Made by a program: the position numbers and the translations under genes
Shown here: piece after piece, positions 12,250 to 27,100 of the stretch
Position numbering within the stretch: position 1 is the first letter of the stretch
Layout: the number at the start of each line of letters is the position of its first letter
Origin: Strix aluco
Lineage: Eukaryota > Chordata > Aves > Strigiformes > Strigidae
Length of the DNA: 64,000 bases
Direction: 5' to 3'
NCBI RefSeq assembly: GCF_031877795.1
Contig: NC_133935.1
Span: 85,318,748-85,382,747, forward strand
The notes under the pieces: model-generated
The model's database searches: none
What the model was told of the DNA's origin: nothing
What the model saw: the letters and a program-made list of their open reading frames with translations, nothing else

Positions 12250-15200
12250 GGTGCAGCATCAGAAGGAAAACACAGCGAGAGACACCATTACCAGGTGGAG
12301 CTGAGCAGAAAGCGCTGCCTCCCATTGTGATGCTGTGCAGTACTGAGCAACGGAGAAAGAAAATATTAAACAGAAACAGGCTGTGATATTGGCTCATGGC
12401 CTGAGCACAGGCCTGGGGGTTTGGAAATCCCAGGATCAAATCATGTCCCTGATAACAACTCCTTTTATTGCCTACAAGCACTTGGGTTTTTGGCTACCTT
12501 AGTTAAAAGAAGTAGGCATAATAGAGCCTGTCTCACAGGATTGTTCCTGTCCAGCAATATATAATCACTTGATATGCTCAGAGGATGAAATGTACCCCGC
12601 AGTGAAATAAAAGGCACCAGCTATCACTCCTGTAGGCATTCAAAGCTTCTCCCTACCTTTGACAGCTGCCATGCTACGGCAGAGATTGTTCTGCTCAGCC
12701 CCAGCCTCAGAATCCAAATTTAGAATGTGTCCTATGACAGGAATCATTTACATGACAAAATCTGCCTTTCTCCAGATTCCTCTAATTAAGTCCTGCCTCC
12801 CTCGCAGGCGAAGCAGTTATCACGCTGGTGGAGCGTTGCAGGAAACCCACTGTAGGAAAAGCAGAGTGTCCGTCTGTGGGATGCTCTCCTGAGCCCATTG
12901 AGACGTAGGTGGGGGCTGGACATCTCAGGATCAGCCCAGACAACCAGGAAGGGGGTGAGGGCTCCTCATCCTTCTGCGCTGGCCACAATCCCACCATCAA
13001 GCTGCAGGTGTGACTAGAGCTCAGGAGCCAGAGGGGAAGACTGCCCTTGGGACAATGTTTAGGGCAGATGCAGATGTTGTTGTAAAGCTGTGTGGTTATG
13101 GGTGCCTGAACGAGAATGGATGTTGGTGAATTTTCGGCATCTCCCGTGTCTCCACTGAGCATCTGGGGCGGGAAGACCCACCGTCCTCAACAGCAATTGC
13201 TGTCCTCCAGTGGATGTGCTGAGCTGCTAACATGCCTGGAAGCTCAGGAATCAAAGCTACGTGGTCACACAGATGAGTATGAGGGTGTCCCTTGCAGATG
13301 ATTTTAGGAAATTCCACGTATCCTTCAACCTATTCAAGAAAAAAAATCCTCCTTACATATTCATCATGGGGTCACTGAGGATGTCTGAGTTACTTGCAGC
13401 AGAGTACGGTTTCAAAGACTTCATTCTTGAATAGCTGCCGTCTTCCCTGCTGGGAAGATCTGTATGTATAACCATCAGAGGAGCTTCTTCCTCCCATGGG
13501 AGGGATGTGCGTGGAGCCTTCATGGTACTCCTCACCTTTGCAGCTCCTGAGAGGATCAGACCTCACTTCAAATCTTCCACACTGCAAAGATCCCTCTGCT
13601 GAGGCACCCAGAGCTCTCCCAAAGCCGACTTGCTGGCTACTCTGTGTCTACACGCTCCGCACGCTGACACGGCTCGGTTACATGGCAGAGATCAAAGGGT
13701 TCAATGTGCCATCGAGACTCAAAGCACAGGGAGAGGGTGGCCACGGTCATCAGTAAAACACAAAAGGAAGGAAGGGCGGCACTGGGAGCTTCAAGTGCCA
13801 CAGCTTGTCTGGCTCCAAAAAGTCTCGGTGAGGTGGGTCAGTATTTGTTATCCGCTGGTGGCACACCGCCATCCCCGCTAGGTCTGGGTGTGATTCGATA
13901 TTGCCCGTATTTCTCCAGACAGGGGCACACAAGCATCTGGAGCAAGAACACCAAGGAAGCTCCAGGAACCACAAGACCATTTGCCAGTGATGCAGTTGGA
14001 GATGCTCTTCCCAGGGAGCAGCTCTTCTTCCAGCTTCCACATGCCAGGACGGATCGTCTTTCAGATGAGTCACAAACCGCATGTCCTCAAACCCAGGACC
14101 AGCTCCAGCAGTGATGTTCCCATGTTCCTTGTGAGGACAGTGTGTTCTTTGCCGTCACCCATCCAGGTGGTGACCTGAGTCCTTTGCCCTCCTCTTCATC
14201 CATCCCTCCATCAACATCGTGCTGAGAGCTGTGCACAGTGCTGCAGTGGGGAGGGGACATGTGGGATGCCGTGGCCAGCAGAAACACCTGGGGCACGCTG
14301 GGTGGACACAGGGACTCCAGTGTGCTTATCCCCTTGATAAATGAGATGCTGGACCCTTGGAGGCTCAGCCACTCTACCCACCGATACGTGAGGGTTCACA
14401 GTGTATTTATTTATTGGAAAATGCCCTTGAACCTCCTTCCCATGAACCTGCTAACCCCCCAGCAGCACCTTTTCACGGTGCAAGCAGGTCTCCCCTGCCC
14501 ATCAGCCCCAGCGTAGCACTTTGGGTAGCTGCCGGCACTTCCATCGACACAAATCTCCTACCAAAGGCAACCTGTTATCCCGAGTAGGAGCACATTGGCT
14601 TCACGCTCTCAGACTCTGTGCAGGAAAAGGGGTCATTTCACTCAGCTATTTCTGCCAGTTTCCACCAAAGTGATCACAATTCAGGGTCTGTTTCTGTGCT
14701 GGGTGCCAACCACATAATGCTCTTAATCTTGGTAACTGTAGTTTATTAAGGTTCTTAGAAACTGTCAAAATGGCTTTCAGAGGAATAAAAAAATTCCCAA
14801 ACTCCAAATCGGTGAGGAAATTCCCTCAGTGGATCATGGCTGAAAACAAACATGTTTTTGTGCTTCCAGAAAATCAGCAAGACTAACAGTGCCATTGTTT
14901 GTGTAAGGGGGATTTCCACATTTCAGGGAACAGCTTGGAAGCCGACGCAGCGGCTGCCCTCGGGAGAGCCGGAGATGTGAACCAGCATCGGGAAAAATCA
15001 CAGCAGGTTAAAAATCATGGGATTTTATAAAATGACTGTACAGATTTGGGTTGTGTTTTGGTTTTATTTCTTTCTGTGCCTGCTTTCTGAACCTTTAGGG
15101 GGCATATTTTCTTGCTTTCCTCATAGCATGAGGACCACAAATATACCAGTCTAATTTTGCCCCTAATAAAAGCTCCTTGTCACAAAGCCACGTGATTCCA

Positions 15201-18123
15201 GGCACCCTTGAGTCAAAGACAGCATGAAATATCACAAGATTTATAATAAAATTACACGAGTCAGCAACGGTGAAACCTACCATGAGAAACGAGTACGCTG
15301 CCCAGATTAAAAACCAAGCCTGGTTTTTAAAAGCTGTGCTGGGCTACACATTAGGACAACTCAATTTTCTTCTGCTGTGTACTGGAAGCAAAGGGGTTCA
15401 TCTGCAAAGTGTCTGCTCTCGCCATCCTTCCCACCTGAGCAAGGAGGGTCCATGCCAGGGAAGCCTGGGGGCTGCAGACCGTGTCCTCTTCTCCATCCAG
15501 CTGTTGCGTTGGAGGATGGGGCTGATCTGCCAGCAGTGTGGGTGGGTCCTGCCTCACCACAGCTGCCTGCTTTGTGGGAGCTGATTTCACCCAAAACGTG
15601 ATCCCACCACAGAGGTTTTCATGGTGGGACAGTGATCTCTGAGGCACTGGTGTCTTCTGCATCTCAAGAGAGCATCCACCTCCTGCCTGGGGCTAAAGAA
15701 GGTTGAGCAGCCCAGCAAGACCCGCTGATCCCTCTGGTCTCTTGGCAGGACTTGTGGGATGAATTTTTGCTCTCCCAGTGTCTCCATGTTGCCTTTGTAC
15801 TTGCTACCTGGGATTGCAGTCCCTTTCCGGGTGAAGGACCCCATGGACACCACCTGTGTGCTGTATCACCCTGTAAGTGCCAGCAGAGAGCACCAGGCTG
15901 ATCCCATTAACTCTGAAAGCTCTAAAAGCAAGGATCCTCAGTATGCTGCTCTTGGTCTGGGAGACAGGGACCACATCAAGTCTAGGCTTGGTCAAGGCAA
16001 ACCCAAAGCTTTCTCCTATTGCTGGCCAATATTTTATTCTTTTTAAATACCACAAGACCAAAAACCATCCAAAGAGAGACTCAGCATTTCTTCAGGTCTT
16101 CAGGAGTGGAGGGAACTCAGGAGGCACTTACTGCCTTGCTGGACTCTGCCCAAGGCAAGGACTAAAGACCAGGCAGGGACAGAACCCACTGGCCAAGGAC
16201 AGAGCCATGGGGATGGCAGACAGGGAATGAGGGGAGGTGAGAGGGGGCAAGGGAGCCAGAAATCTCTGTCTTGTCTTGCTGGCCTTCATCAGTCCATGCG
16301 GATGGGTTCTAACACCATAAATGTTGCAGTGAGATATTCCAGCCTCAGCTGATTGCCCTGTCTGATACCATTTGGGAGATTACCATATCCCTTGGCTGGG
16401 CTGCCTGCCAGGAAAACATGACTGAGAGGGCGATAAGAAGGGTGCTCTGCGGGGAAGGTGATGGTGTCACTGCTGACAGAGATGTTACCTCATCCCCTCT
16501 GAGTAAGCACTGTGTGGCCACCCCGAAACTGGAGCAGGGGCTTGGCATGGGGTGACACAGGGGGCCCTGGGGAGTGAGGGCAGGGTCACATTAGTCCTGC
16601 CACTGTGGATGAACTTGTAACAAATATTGGATGGGATGAGGCAGGTGCTTGGGATGTGCTGCTGGGACATTTGCTCTGTGAGGAGTGAGGAGTGTGGTTG
16701 TTCTTGGGTTGACAGAACAAAACCTCTGCCCAGCTCTGTACAGTGTTTCCGGGTGACACAAGGTCCTTATGGGGCATGGGGAAGAAGAAAACATTGCTTA
16801 CTATCACTTGATACTTACCAATAACCAATGCCTATATTCCCTTAATTTTAGTACTTTTTTCAAAAATGATAAGAAAAACTCAGCAGATAAACTCTGAATA
16901 TTCAACCCAGGCCTATTTGCAGTGCAGCATCCTAGCCAAGCAAAGATGAGCAAATGCAAGGTGGGAAGACCCTGGCTTAAAAATATCCGTGCGACCTGCA
17001 ACGATGCATCTTGTGTGGGTGAGTCCTGGTAGCCCTTAATTACGCACTCCCATGCTATTTTTGCACTGAGCTGCTGCCTCGTTCAGTGCTCAGGATGTGC
17101 CGTGCTCACTTAATGAGCAGCTAATCAGTGTTGTTCTTTGGCTGCTTGCTGCCAAGCCCCACAGAGCTGGCCAGAGGACCTGACAGCCCTGACAGTACAG
17201 GGATAGTCCTGCTCTGTCTCCAGGTGGAGGAAGGGCACCTGATGTGCTCTGAGTCTGCTCAGGGTTCAGCTGCTCTCATCAAAGACATCTAACCTGAACC
17301 CTGGCCAGTGGCCATTTTTTTATTGCATTCAAGCAGATATATTCACAGGAATCCAAAGGACAGTCCCACTCCAAAGCTTGAATCTAGAGATATTTTCTTA
17401 AAAGAGAGAAACATCTTACGTTTCTCTACCCCTGTTCTTAGAAACGGCTGAATGATTTTGGCTGAAGGTTAAGCAGAAGTAGTACAAACCAGGGTAGAAA
17501 ACTTCCGCCTGAGTTTTTCAGAGTTGACAATATTAAAAGCAAGATGATGCATCTTGTAATGGGAAGTTTTGGGTGATTTACTAACCCATCCTGAAATTCT
17601 ACCTAGAAGTTAAAACACATACATCTCCATCATTCAATAACATTAACTGCTCCAAAGGAGAGAGTAGTTTAGCTCAGCTTACTGCCAAACAGAAATGGGA
17701 ACACTTCAAAAGACCCAATTTCCAGATTAGACTCAGGGATGTTTCCCTTGTTCTTCCCCAAAAACTCTTTTAAACAAACAGTCCATCAAAGATACCAGAA
17801 AATCATAGCATTTGGGGGTTTTTAGGGTCTCTGAAGAGTTCAGGAGATGAAAATAACTACAGAAATAACAATAAATCATGACCTCAGCCTGACGAGATGA
17901 AGAACAACAAGGCAATACTGAAATTAGAAATACCTACAGAAACACTCTGTGTCTTTCCATACCCGTTATGACCACACCAGTGCAGGGTCTTAGCTCAGAG
18001 GGCGAGGCTTTCATCACGACATTAGCTAAGAAAAAGAAAACTGAATGAAAAGGGCAACTGATGTATTATAGCTTGCCTGAAGAAAGCTATTAGATCCTGA
18101 CATGACATCAATGACTCTAAACA
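12250..18123. other. Gene-free stretch
   Basis: Short open frames only, none resembling a known protein. I recognise no CR1, LTR, tandem array or RNA gene. Base composition is mixed, with no CpG-rich patch. Confidence 0.55.
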
Positions 18124-18180
18124 GTTGGACTAGATGATCTTCAAGGTCCCTTCCAACCTAGATGATTCTGTGATTCTGTA
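18124..18180 (+). mobile_element. CR1 LINE, extreme 3' end
   Basis: The text TTGGACTAGATGATCTTCAA, then GGTCCCTTCCAACC and GATTCTGTGATTCTGTA, is the last ~57 bp of CR1 including the terminal ATTCTRTG repeats. It is on the + strand. The insertion kept only the 3' tail. A few more diverged CR1 bases may lie to the left of 18124. Confidence 0.85.
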
Positions 18181-21009
18181 AAACTTGATAATACAAATCA
18201 ATGTCTTCGCACACTTCCCAGCACATCGGATGTGGCCCATGAGAGTCCTGCTGGGCTCCCTCATTCAACACCACCCTGTTCCTCCCCTGTGTGATGTGGA
18301 AATGAAGAACCAACATCACAGCAATACAGAAGATGCCTTGGACAACTTGAGGGATGCCAGGAGAACATCTGCCAACAAAACCATCTTTTTTGTGATTCTC
18401 CACTGCACAGTGTAGATTGACCAACATTACGTCCACTGTGCCTGAGGCAAAAACCAAAGCTTTGAAGGATATTCAAGATCCTTAAGAACTATTTGGGGCA
18501 AAACATAAACAAAGCCATGAGCCTTGCTTTGCAGAGGTCTCTGGTGAGCCAGGGTAGAACTGGCTCGTGGACTTTCTGATTTATGGTACTATACCAGCAG
18601 ATTTTTGAACTGGCCATTGTCATAATATATAAGTGGAGGTACTTCCCCCAGCAATGAAAAGCTGTTTTAGAGATTATCTTGATACCATCCCCTGAGCCCG
18701 ACAGGCACATGGTACCCCTTAAATGGATGCCAGACTTTGACAAATTAAAGGACCTGGATATGTTTATAGGACAAGTAGGACCATTTATGCAAAAGGTCAG
18801 GTTCCGCAGGTGGGCTGTGGAGTGTCTCACTAAAGCGCCTTTATAATTCACAAGAAACAAAGGTTGTAGCATTATAAATGCCAATCACATTAGCAGGGCT
18901 TGATCTGCTTCATTTTAAGGTTGGCATCAAAAATGACAGACCAATCTCTAGGTGCACCTGCGTCTCTCCATTAGCAGGTGGCTAAAGGGAGCTGAGGGTG
19001 ATGAGCGCAGTAGATGCCTGCAGTTAACACCAAAGTTAGGGGAGATGAGTGCTGCACCTTTGCCTGGGGTCTGGTGTACTCCTCCTTGGATGGAGGAAGG
19101 ACGTTGCTTCCTCATTGTGCAAAGGAAGAGGTCAACCGTCAGGCTGCAGCGGATGATGACCAACCGTGTCACCGACTGCTCCTGCACCAGGCTTCGTCCC
19201 TGTTGTCTCTGCCAAAACTCAGCCACTGCTGACTTGCAAAGAGCACCCAGAACAATCCTGTTTCATTGCCAGTCAGTCACGTCTGGACACTGAAGCGTGT
19301 CCTGGACTGGTTGCAAAGACAGAGCAGGAGTAAAGTCCTTCCCCTTGGTGTAACTCCATCACCTTGGGATCTCACCGAGAAGTTGTCTTCACGTGACTAC
19401 AAGGGAAGAGCCCACCGGGGGCAAGGGGCAGTGGCTCTGCCATACAGCAGGCGCCTGGAAAGCTAGCATTCCTCGTGCCGCTGTGCTGTGCCATTGGCTC
19501 GAGAAGAGCTGACGCATCGTTCAGGCGTCGCTGTCGGCGGCAGAGCGACCTTCACCGACCTTGGCTCTGCGGATGATGTGGCTCCTGTTGGTTAGTCAGC
19601 ACACCTGGAATCTGCGCTTGGACGCTTTGAGGCAAAAGCCGCCAAACTTGGTCTCTGTTTCTCCTGGATGAAGACCAAAGCTCAAAACCTGGCATCAGGA
19701 CAAGTCATGCAGAACATCCAAGTGAATAGCTGTTCTGTTGAGGGAGTTGAAGAATGTATTTATCTCAGCTTGGAGCAGAGCTCTCCAGGCAGGTGTTTGC
19801 TGGATGTGCTGTAGAGCAATGTCCTTGATGGGCTTGCTGAGGAGGGTATGGGGATAATACAAGTTGTAACTTGACATGAAATCCAGCAGCAACAGATCTG
19901 CATCCAACTGTGCTACTATATATCTCCAAGAGAGAGATGCTACTGAAGTGACTCACAGGTGCTCAAGGTATTTCATATAAATTGCCAACATTATTTTTCT
20001 GCTGTGTTAGAATATGATTGGTTAATTGTGTGAAGTCAAGCACATTTCAGGATTTGGAAGGAGGCAGCATTATGCAGGCGCTGGAGCAATGATTCACACT
20101 CTTGCACATGTGGCATGTTTGGGTGAACCCACACAGTAGACAACACCTTAAAATTCACCACTGACATCTGGCCAGGCTAGACCCAGCCTAGTCGAGAAAC
20201 TGTGCTCAACCTTGCATGTGCCAGATTCCAGAAAAGAGAAGTCAGCAAAGCGTCACCTCCCCCAGTCAAAAATCTGAGACAATACCATTCATGGAGACTG
20301 CATCGTGGCCCCATGGATCTGCCACCGCAGCCAGATCTCAGCGATGGGGGTGACATGGCACACTTGATTGACAAATAAAGAACCTGAGATGGAGACCATT
20401 TAACCAACAAGCCCATAATCCCAGCAGAAGGTAGTTTCAGGGCTAAGTCATGGTCAGAGGGAGGCTGCTGGTCTGGTGGTTGGCATGTGTGTCCATACTT
20501 TGAGAGCATGAAGGTTCAGTTCCCTCCTCTGCTACAGGTTGCATGGGTGCCCTCTGGGAAGCAGTGCTGCAAAGTCAAGCTTCATCATGGCTTTTGAGTC
20601 CACAGTAGGTCCTCCAAGTCTGAGAAATATGCTTTGGAGCCTGCTATGATAACAGAGAAGAGCAAAGTATCTCAGAAGGGTCCAAGCAGCTAGCTTAAAG
20701 GAGGAACTCTGCACTTCACTCAATCCATGTTCACAGCCCCAATCCTCCTGCAGAGTTAGATGCTCGCATGCATTGCCTTTATAATGCACCAGAGTACCTT
20801 GTTTTCTATTCCATGGATGGTTGGGGATGTAACTCCCTCCTTTACGTGCCCTTCCTCCCTGCTATGCAGTGGTCCAGCACCTCCTTCAGGTTGGCCACGG
20901 TCAGTGCAGTCCTCTGCCGACTTTCCCCACGTCCCAGGGGCGTGAAACTTCTTTGGCCATTTCTCTGGAGGGTCCACTGCATCCCACCCAACGGTGAAGC
21001 AGTCCTACC
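18181..21009. other. Gene-free stretch
   Basis: No coding exon or mobile element recognised. A small CpG-containing patch near 19,490-19,570 is too short to call an island. Confidence 0.55.
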
Positions 21010-21150
21010 TTGCAAGTTGTGGCTAAGGCCCTTAGTCTCTCTTTGGCTCAGTTTCCCATGTGCAAAACAGGTCTTGGTATTTTCCTACCTCTGCAGAGCA
21101 GCACGAGGGTAAGTACATTAAGAGCTTGGATGTCGTTCAGGTCCTAGAGT
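21010..21150 (+). repeat. MIR-type ancient SINE fragment
   Basis: The order of words follows the MIR consensus in sense orientation. TTAGTCTCTCTTTGGCTCAG and TTTCCCATGTGCAAAA match TTAACCTCTCTGTGCCTCAG and TTTCCTCATCTGTAAAA. TTTTCCTACCTCTGCAGAGC then AGGGTAAGTACATTAAGAGC matches the downstream MIR text (CTACCTCATAGGG, GAGTTAATACATGTAAAGCGC). MIR predates the bird-mammal split, so heavy divergence is expected. Confidence 0.6.
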
Positions 21151-24100
21151 ACTGGGAGACATCAAAGTGACTTAAATAGATGGTTTAAAGCCAATTAAAG
21201 GAAAATATTTGCCCTGAATGTAGAGATAGAAAAGATATAACAGGTCACCCAGCCCTGGTCCCTGCCAGTGTAGGGTTGTTCCGTTTATTTACTGGTCTTC
21301 AGCCTTGTCAAAGCATACATGCTGTGAGCAACTTCCAGTACTTCCACCAGGAATTCAGCTTTTAACCTAAACACTTGCTCTCTTCATTTCACCCTTTTAT
21401 TCCCATTTATCCCCTTGGCAATCCATCTTAAAGCTTATTTCCAAGCTAATAACAGGCGAGTTACAGCAGCAATGAGATAACCTCACATTAAAGGGATGAC
21501 TGTGCTAATACCTCTGTTTGGCCTCTGTTTGCTAATGCCTCTGTTTACCCATCGCCTGGGTAAATTAAATGCTCTCAGGTGCCTGAGCTGATGCAGAACA
21601 GATTCCCTGCATGAGGTCCCCTCCTTCTTCACGCCTCTCTGCTCGGCCAGGGCATGCATGTAGGGTTTTCATCCATCGTTGGGTGAGGCCGGTCTCCTCT
21701 GGGTTATGCTTTAAGGTGGAAAAAGTGTGATAAACACACGCAAAAGATAAATATTTGTTGGAACGCTCACTGCCTGGAAGCCCAGAGTGAAAACACAGCA
21801 CTGACTTCTTAAAGTCAAGCCCTCCCCTCGGTGACTGGGTCCCTTGGGTGTAAATCGCTCTTCAACTCAACCTGTTTATTCTCATTTGCCTTCTCATCTC
21901 ATTTTTACTCTGACCGTACAGACACAAACTTATTTGTATTTCACGTCTTAACAAGTGGTGTTTTATTCAAAGCTCTCATAAGGTGGTTTTTGTTCGTGGT
22001 GTCCCTGAGGGCTGCTGGCTTCAACAGCTGAGATGATGCTCTTCCAGCACCACGAGATGCCGAGGACTTCGCTGCACTGCTTTTTTGCAGAAGATGCTTT
22101 GCTTTCCCTCCAGTGACGTGCATCTTGCACCAAGGGATGAAAGCGAATAGGATATTTTCATAGCTTTTCACTCTTGTAAAATTAATAAGCTCCCCAGCAC
22201 CGCCCTGGGAAAGCATTAGCTCAAGACGCACAAGAATATACACACAGGCAAAACTTTTTATTGCAAGGAAACCTTTTTCCAAGCCCCATCTGCACGTGTA
22301 TTTCTGCCAATTACTACTTTGTTTAAGCCCTGGGTAGGACTGTTACCAAAATAGCCAAATCATTGCAATCTGCATCTGTTAGGTGGGCTTTGATCGCAGT
22401 CACGGGGGGCACAGGACCAGAGGTGGGGGCAGGTTCTGAGCCTGGTGTAATATTTCTTGCTCCATGCTGTAGGCTGGATTCCCTGGGGTGCCGCTTGGCA
22501 ATGTTGAAGGGGTGAATATGCTCTGAGAATTCTTGGTGCGAGGAGCCCAATTCTGTTTCTGCTGCTCCCTTTTAGCCACATTTCTATTTTGTAAACATCA
22601 ATCAGTCATGGGGTTTTTTTGTTTTAATCAAAATCTTTTCATGGCAGGCTGGAGCTCTTTGTGCAGCCTTAGAAATGCCGATGCTTTTATTACCAGAAAG
22701 CATTATTTTGAGTCACTCTCCTTCAGTAGGGCTTTTGAGAGAAAGCAGTCTTCGACTGCTAAAATGGAAATAATTTTTAAAAACAATTTGACTTGTCACC
22801 GTTTTCGTTGAACTCACTGATGACTTGATCCTTTTGCCTCTATTCGACCCACCCATTCCCTCACATCTTGCGAGGCATTTCCATCAGCTCTGGTGACAAC
22901 AGCAGGTCCAGCTCCTGGCAATGACAGAATCTGGGGCTGGATGAGGCCACAGACTTCTTTGAGTGGGCTTTTCTAACACTGCCGATGCAGGCGGTGCATG
23001 TTGGGAAGCTCAGCTCATTCCCCAGTCGCACATTTATCTCAGAAATTATATTCTTCAGTCAAGCTCTAAATTCAATTCAAACGTGCAACTTCCCCTGCCT
23101 TCACCAAAAGCTGCCCTTTGGCAAGTCCAAGCTGATTTTGGCCCTTGTCTGCGGCCACACAAGCCAAGTAGAAAGACATTCCATGGACTGGTGTAGCTGT
23201 TTGCTGTGTTCCTCCATCTGAAGTGATATTCAGTCCGTCGGTCAGTCTGACGGTGACTGCTGTTGCCTCGTTGAACCCAGCGTTTCTTCGCTGGGTAATT
23301 TTTGCTGTCAGCTGCTGTTGAAGAGCGCATGCTCTTGCATTGATTGGTCCTGAGCGCTGAACACAAAGGGCAAGAGGGATCCGGGAGTCTCACTCATGCT
23401 CCAGCTCCGAGCATCGGCAATTAGGGGTACAGCAGCCCAACTCAGTGAAGAAGAAGGATACAGGCTTGGCGATCTGCTCAGCCATCCAGAGCCTCCCTTG
23501 CCAGCCTGCGTGCCATTTTATTCTGATTTACGATTTGTAAAGAGGCAGCAACACAAAGGAACAAGACTCCCGTGGTGCTGCACAAAACCAGGACAAGGCA
23601 ATGTCCCTTGTCACAGGCACTCAGAACCCTTCTGGGTCACATCCTGTCCCCTGAGTCTGGTCTAGCTGACCACTGCCCAGGATGAAGGATTTGCATGCAC
23701 ATCCCACGGTTCATAGCCTGTCCTACAGGTCTTAGTGGATAGAGGACCAGTGGGCTGGCAGAGCTACCTGTAACAGCAGAGACGGTGTGAATGTGCAAAA
23801 GCAGTATTTGATTAATTAAGGCTTACAAAGCATGTTGAAGACCATAAAAGTCTTCAAGTGCAGGCAATTTAATATTTGCAGGACATTCTGCTTCCCTTAG
23901 AATAATCCCCGTCACAATAAACTACAAGAAACCTCATGCTTTTAGGAACTGGCTTGTTGCCTCATACCCTTGGGGGTGGTAACATGAGCACCCAAATACA
24001 GAGCAGGCACACAGGGTCCAGGTATGGGACCCAGCACATACTTCCCACTCTGGAAACACCGTTTCTTGGATTCTGTACCTGAGATCCTGAACTCCAGGTG

Positions 24101-27100
24101 TTTGGTGCAGCCAGCTCAGCATGGGCTGTGCCATGCCTCCCCTGGCAGGAGAGGAGTTGAAGCTGGTTGGGATCTGCTGTGCCTCACACTTCCCTCCCAT
24201 GCTGTTCATTTTCCAGTGCAGCTTCCAAAAAAAAATATATCATTAAAGGATGGCATGAGAATTTTGGGGACCATAACCAAGCCTGCTTCCTGACGTGGAG
24301 GTGCAAGGGTGGATGTGGGAAAGGAGCAAACAGTCTCGCTGTCTGCTGTCACCATCTCTAGCCAATCATGCTGCCTTTGGTTTTCTTCCCTTTACCTCTG
24401 CCTGGAGAGCCAACCCTCAGTTGTGGAAATTAAAGGCAGCTGGAGAGAAAGAAGCAGGCTGTGGGAGAGGGTGAGCATCCCGCCCGCTGCTCCCTCGAGC
24501 CGAGCTCCTCCTTGCCTGTACCATTCTCAGAAGCAAAACTCCAGCTCCCCAGCAGGTCTCCCAGCACTGACAGACCTTGCTGCTCACAAAGCTGCACGGA
24601 TGAGACTATGGATGTGGAGAAAAAAATGTGTCTAAGAGGGCAGGTGGTTTCTGTCCTCCAGCCCTAGATCTCCACCTCTTCCTCACTTCTCCCTTGTCTC
24701 CATGCCCCTGCTTTGCAGGGTCCCACCATCACCCACGAGCATCCAGTGCTGCAGAGCATCTCCACTCCATATGGAGCAAAGCTGCTGAAACCCTGCCCTG
24801 AGCATGGGTGATGAGACATCATCTGCTCTGCTATAGCTCCATCCCTCCCCATCGCTTTTTTCCTCAGCTTCTTGGGGAGGAGGGGAATGTTTTTTTCAGT
24901 TTAGCAGTTGAGGTCGCATCTTGGCTGGCCTGGGGCTGAAAGAAATAAAAGCACAGCCAAAAATGAAGTCCCAAGATCTCTATCAAGGCCCCTAACAGCA
25001 CTGCACCTGCTCTGTGCCACACGTGCCCATGCTCTGCTGTCTGTAGGCTCCCAGGCTGCAGCTCCTTGTTTTCTGGACTATAAAGACCAGGAGGAGAGAA
25101 GATTTTTTCCTCTGTTTTGCTCAGCAGGGATGCTCTAACAGAGGTTTTGAGTACTCCCAAGCCATCCAGCATGCCCAACAGGAAGGTGCTGGTTTCCCAG
25201 CCCTCATTTTCAGGATGCTTTGGCGCAGGACCCACGCTTACCACAGTATTTCTCTTCCCTGGGCACAGTGGTAACAATGAGGGCGTTGGAAGTAGGCTGA
25301 TGTTTCCTAGTGACTAATATGTTTTTTGAGGTCTGACCATCCTCTGTCCCTTCTCAGCAGCTCCGGCCGGTGAAGGAGGGGAAGGAAGGGCTGTTGTGCT
25401 TCGTTTGCAAGCGGCACCTCCTCGGGTCACCAGATGAATGTGCTTTACCCAGGAGAGGGGCTGTTAAGGCTGCAGAAGGGCTGACTGCCTGCTGCAGGGA
25501 GCAGGCAGGTACAGCTGCCACGTGCCCAAACATCCACGGCCGCTGTCTCAACCCCCATGTACGCAACCCGGGACAAATCTGGGGCAAACCCAGGGTCACA
25601 TCCAAACCACAGGCATTGCTTTGCCCCTCTGCCCCTAACAGCACTAGCTGCCCCCGGTTATGCCTCATCCTCTGCCTTTTGCATCCCCCACCAACCCCAC
25701 TCCTTGCAGTGAGGATTTTTATTTTCCAGCCTAACCTTTGTCTTGTTGAGCCAGTGAGTCATCTCACTCATTAGCTGAACTTTGAATATCTCTTTATCCG
25801 CTGGATCCCTTTCAAGCTCGTTCCCTGGCAGCGGAAGCGGCTGCTTGCCTTCACTCTGCTCTGGATTGCAGAAGAACCGCCTGCATTGCTCTTGCAGCGG
25901 CATCTGTCTCCCCAGCTAAGGCACGCTAATAAAATCAGAGGGGAGTGAGGATGGCTTTCAGCCTGAGCGTGCCTTCCTGTGCCCCAGGGGTTAATTGCTA
26001 GGAGGCAGCCCTGACCATTTAGTAAGCCCCCAGATTTTTGGCTGGTGCTCGGCCCCTGTTCTTCCACCCATCGCCTCTGTTATTGCTGCAGTTCGTGTTT
26101 GCAAAGCAACAAGGACACTCTGCAGCCTCTCTCAAAGCTGTCTGTGCTCATAGCCAGCTGCTGACAGAGCCCAACAAGAGCCACCTTGAGGACCAGTCTC
26201 CTTGCAGCCTTCTCCAGAAGGTCCAATTCCTTCCTTAGTTGCCTTCTCTGTTTTTTTCCCCCTCACTCCATGCGCAGACCTCCCAGAGAGCAGGGATGGC
26301 CACGTGGTGAGGAGAGGAAATTTCAGCTCTTGTGGCTGAATGGCCAATCTCAGGGGAAGAGCAGGAGAGGGTATGATGGGGCATGGATGAGTTAAAGGTT
26401 TTTAAAGGTGACCTCAAATCACTGCTCCTGATGTGCCCCTGGCTGCTTCAGCATGAGTGAAGACTCGAGGAGCCTCTCACTTGATCAAATAAGAGGGAGG
26501 GTTCTCAGTCAGAGGGAGAAACCCCTTCCCCACTGCTCCCTTGAAGGTGAACAGGAGCTGACTTTATCTCCTGGAGAAGACCAGCAGCCTTCTCTGTGAC
26601 CCTGCTGCCTTTCAGCCAGCGCATTTTGCCACCAATTTACTTTTTTTTCTGGTCTCATCATTCAGCAGCGCTAATTGCCTTTCCAAATTGCTGGGCATGT
26701 GACCGAGAGCATCTCCTTTGGCATCTCAGCTCTCCTGTGCCTGCTTACGTGCACGCCGGTAATTTGTGTCTCTCCAAGCCGGGGAGCTGGAGAGCTCTTC
26801 CCCACGAGGAGCTGATGATTCACGTCCCCAGAAAAGGGAATCAATAAAGCATGACTAAGGCAGCCCTACATCAGGATGGTGATTAGAGACTGCCTCCGCA
26901 TCTTTGTCCGGAGTGGCAATTTACTGATTGTCTTTACGATTTTTGTCTTGCAGGGTCTTTGCCAGGCTTCCAGCAGCCCTTTTTATTTATTCATTTATTT
27001 TTGACTCCGGTGTTTCGCAGGGTTTGGATTTGCTGCCTTGCGCTTTCTGGGGATGAGGAGTTGTGCCGACCTACAAATTTCTCGGCAATCCGTCGAGAAC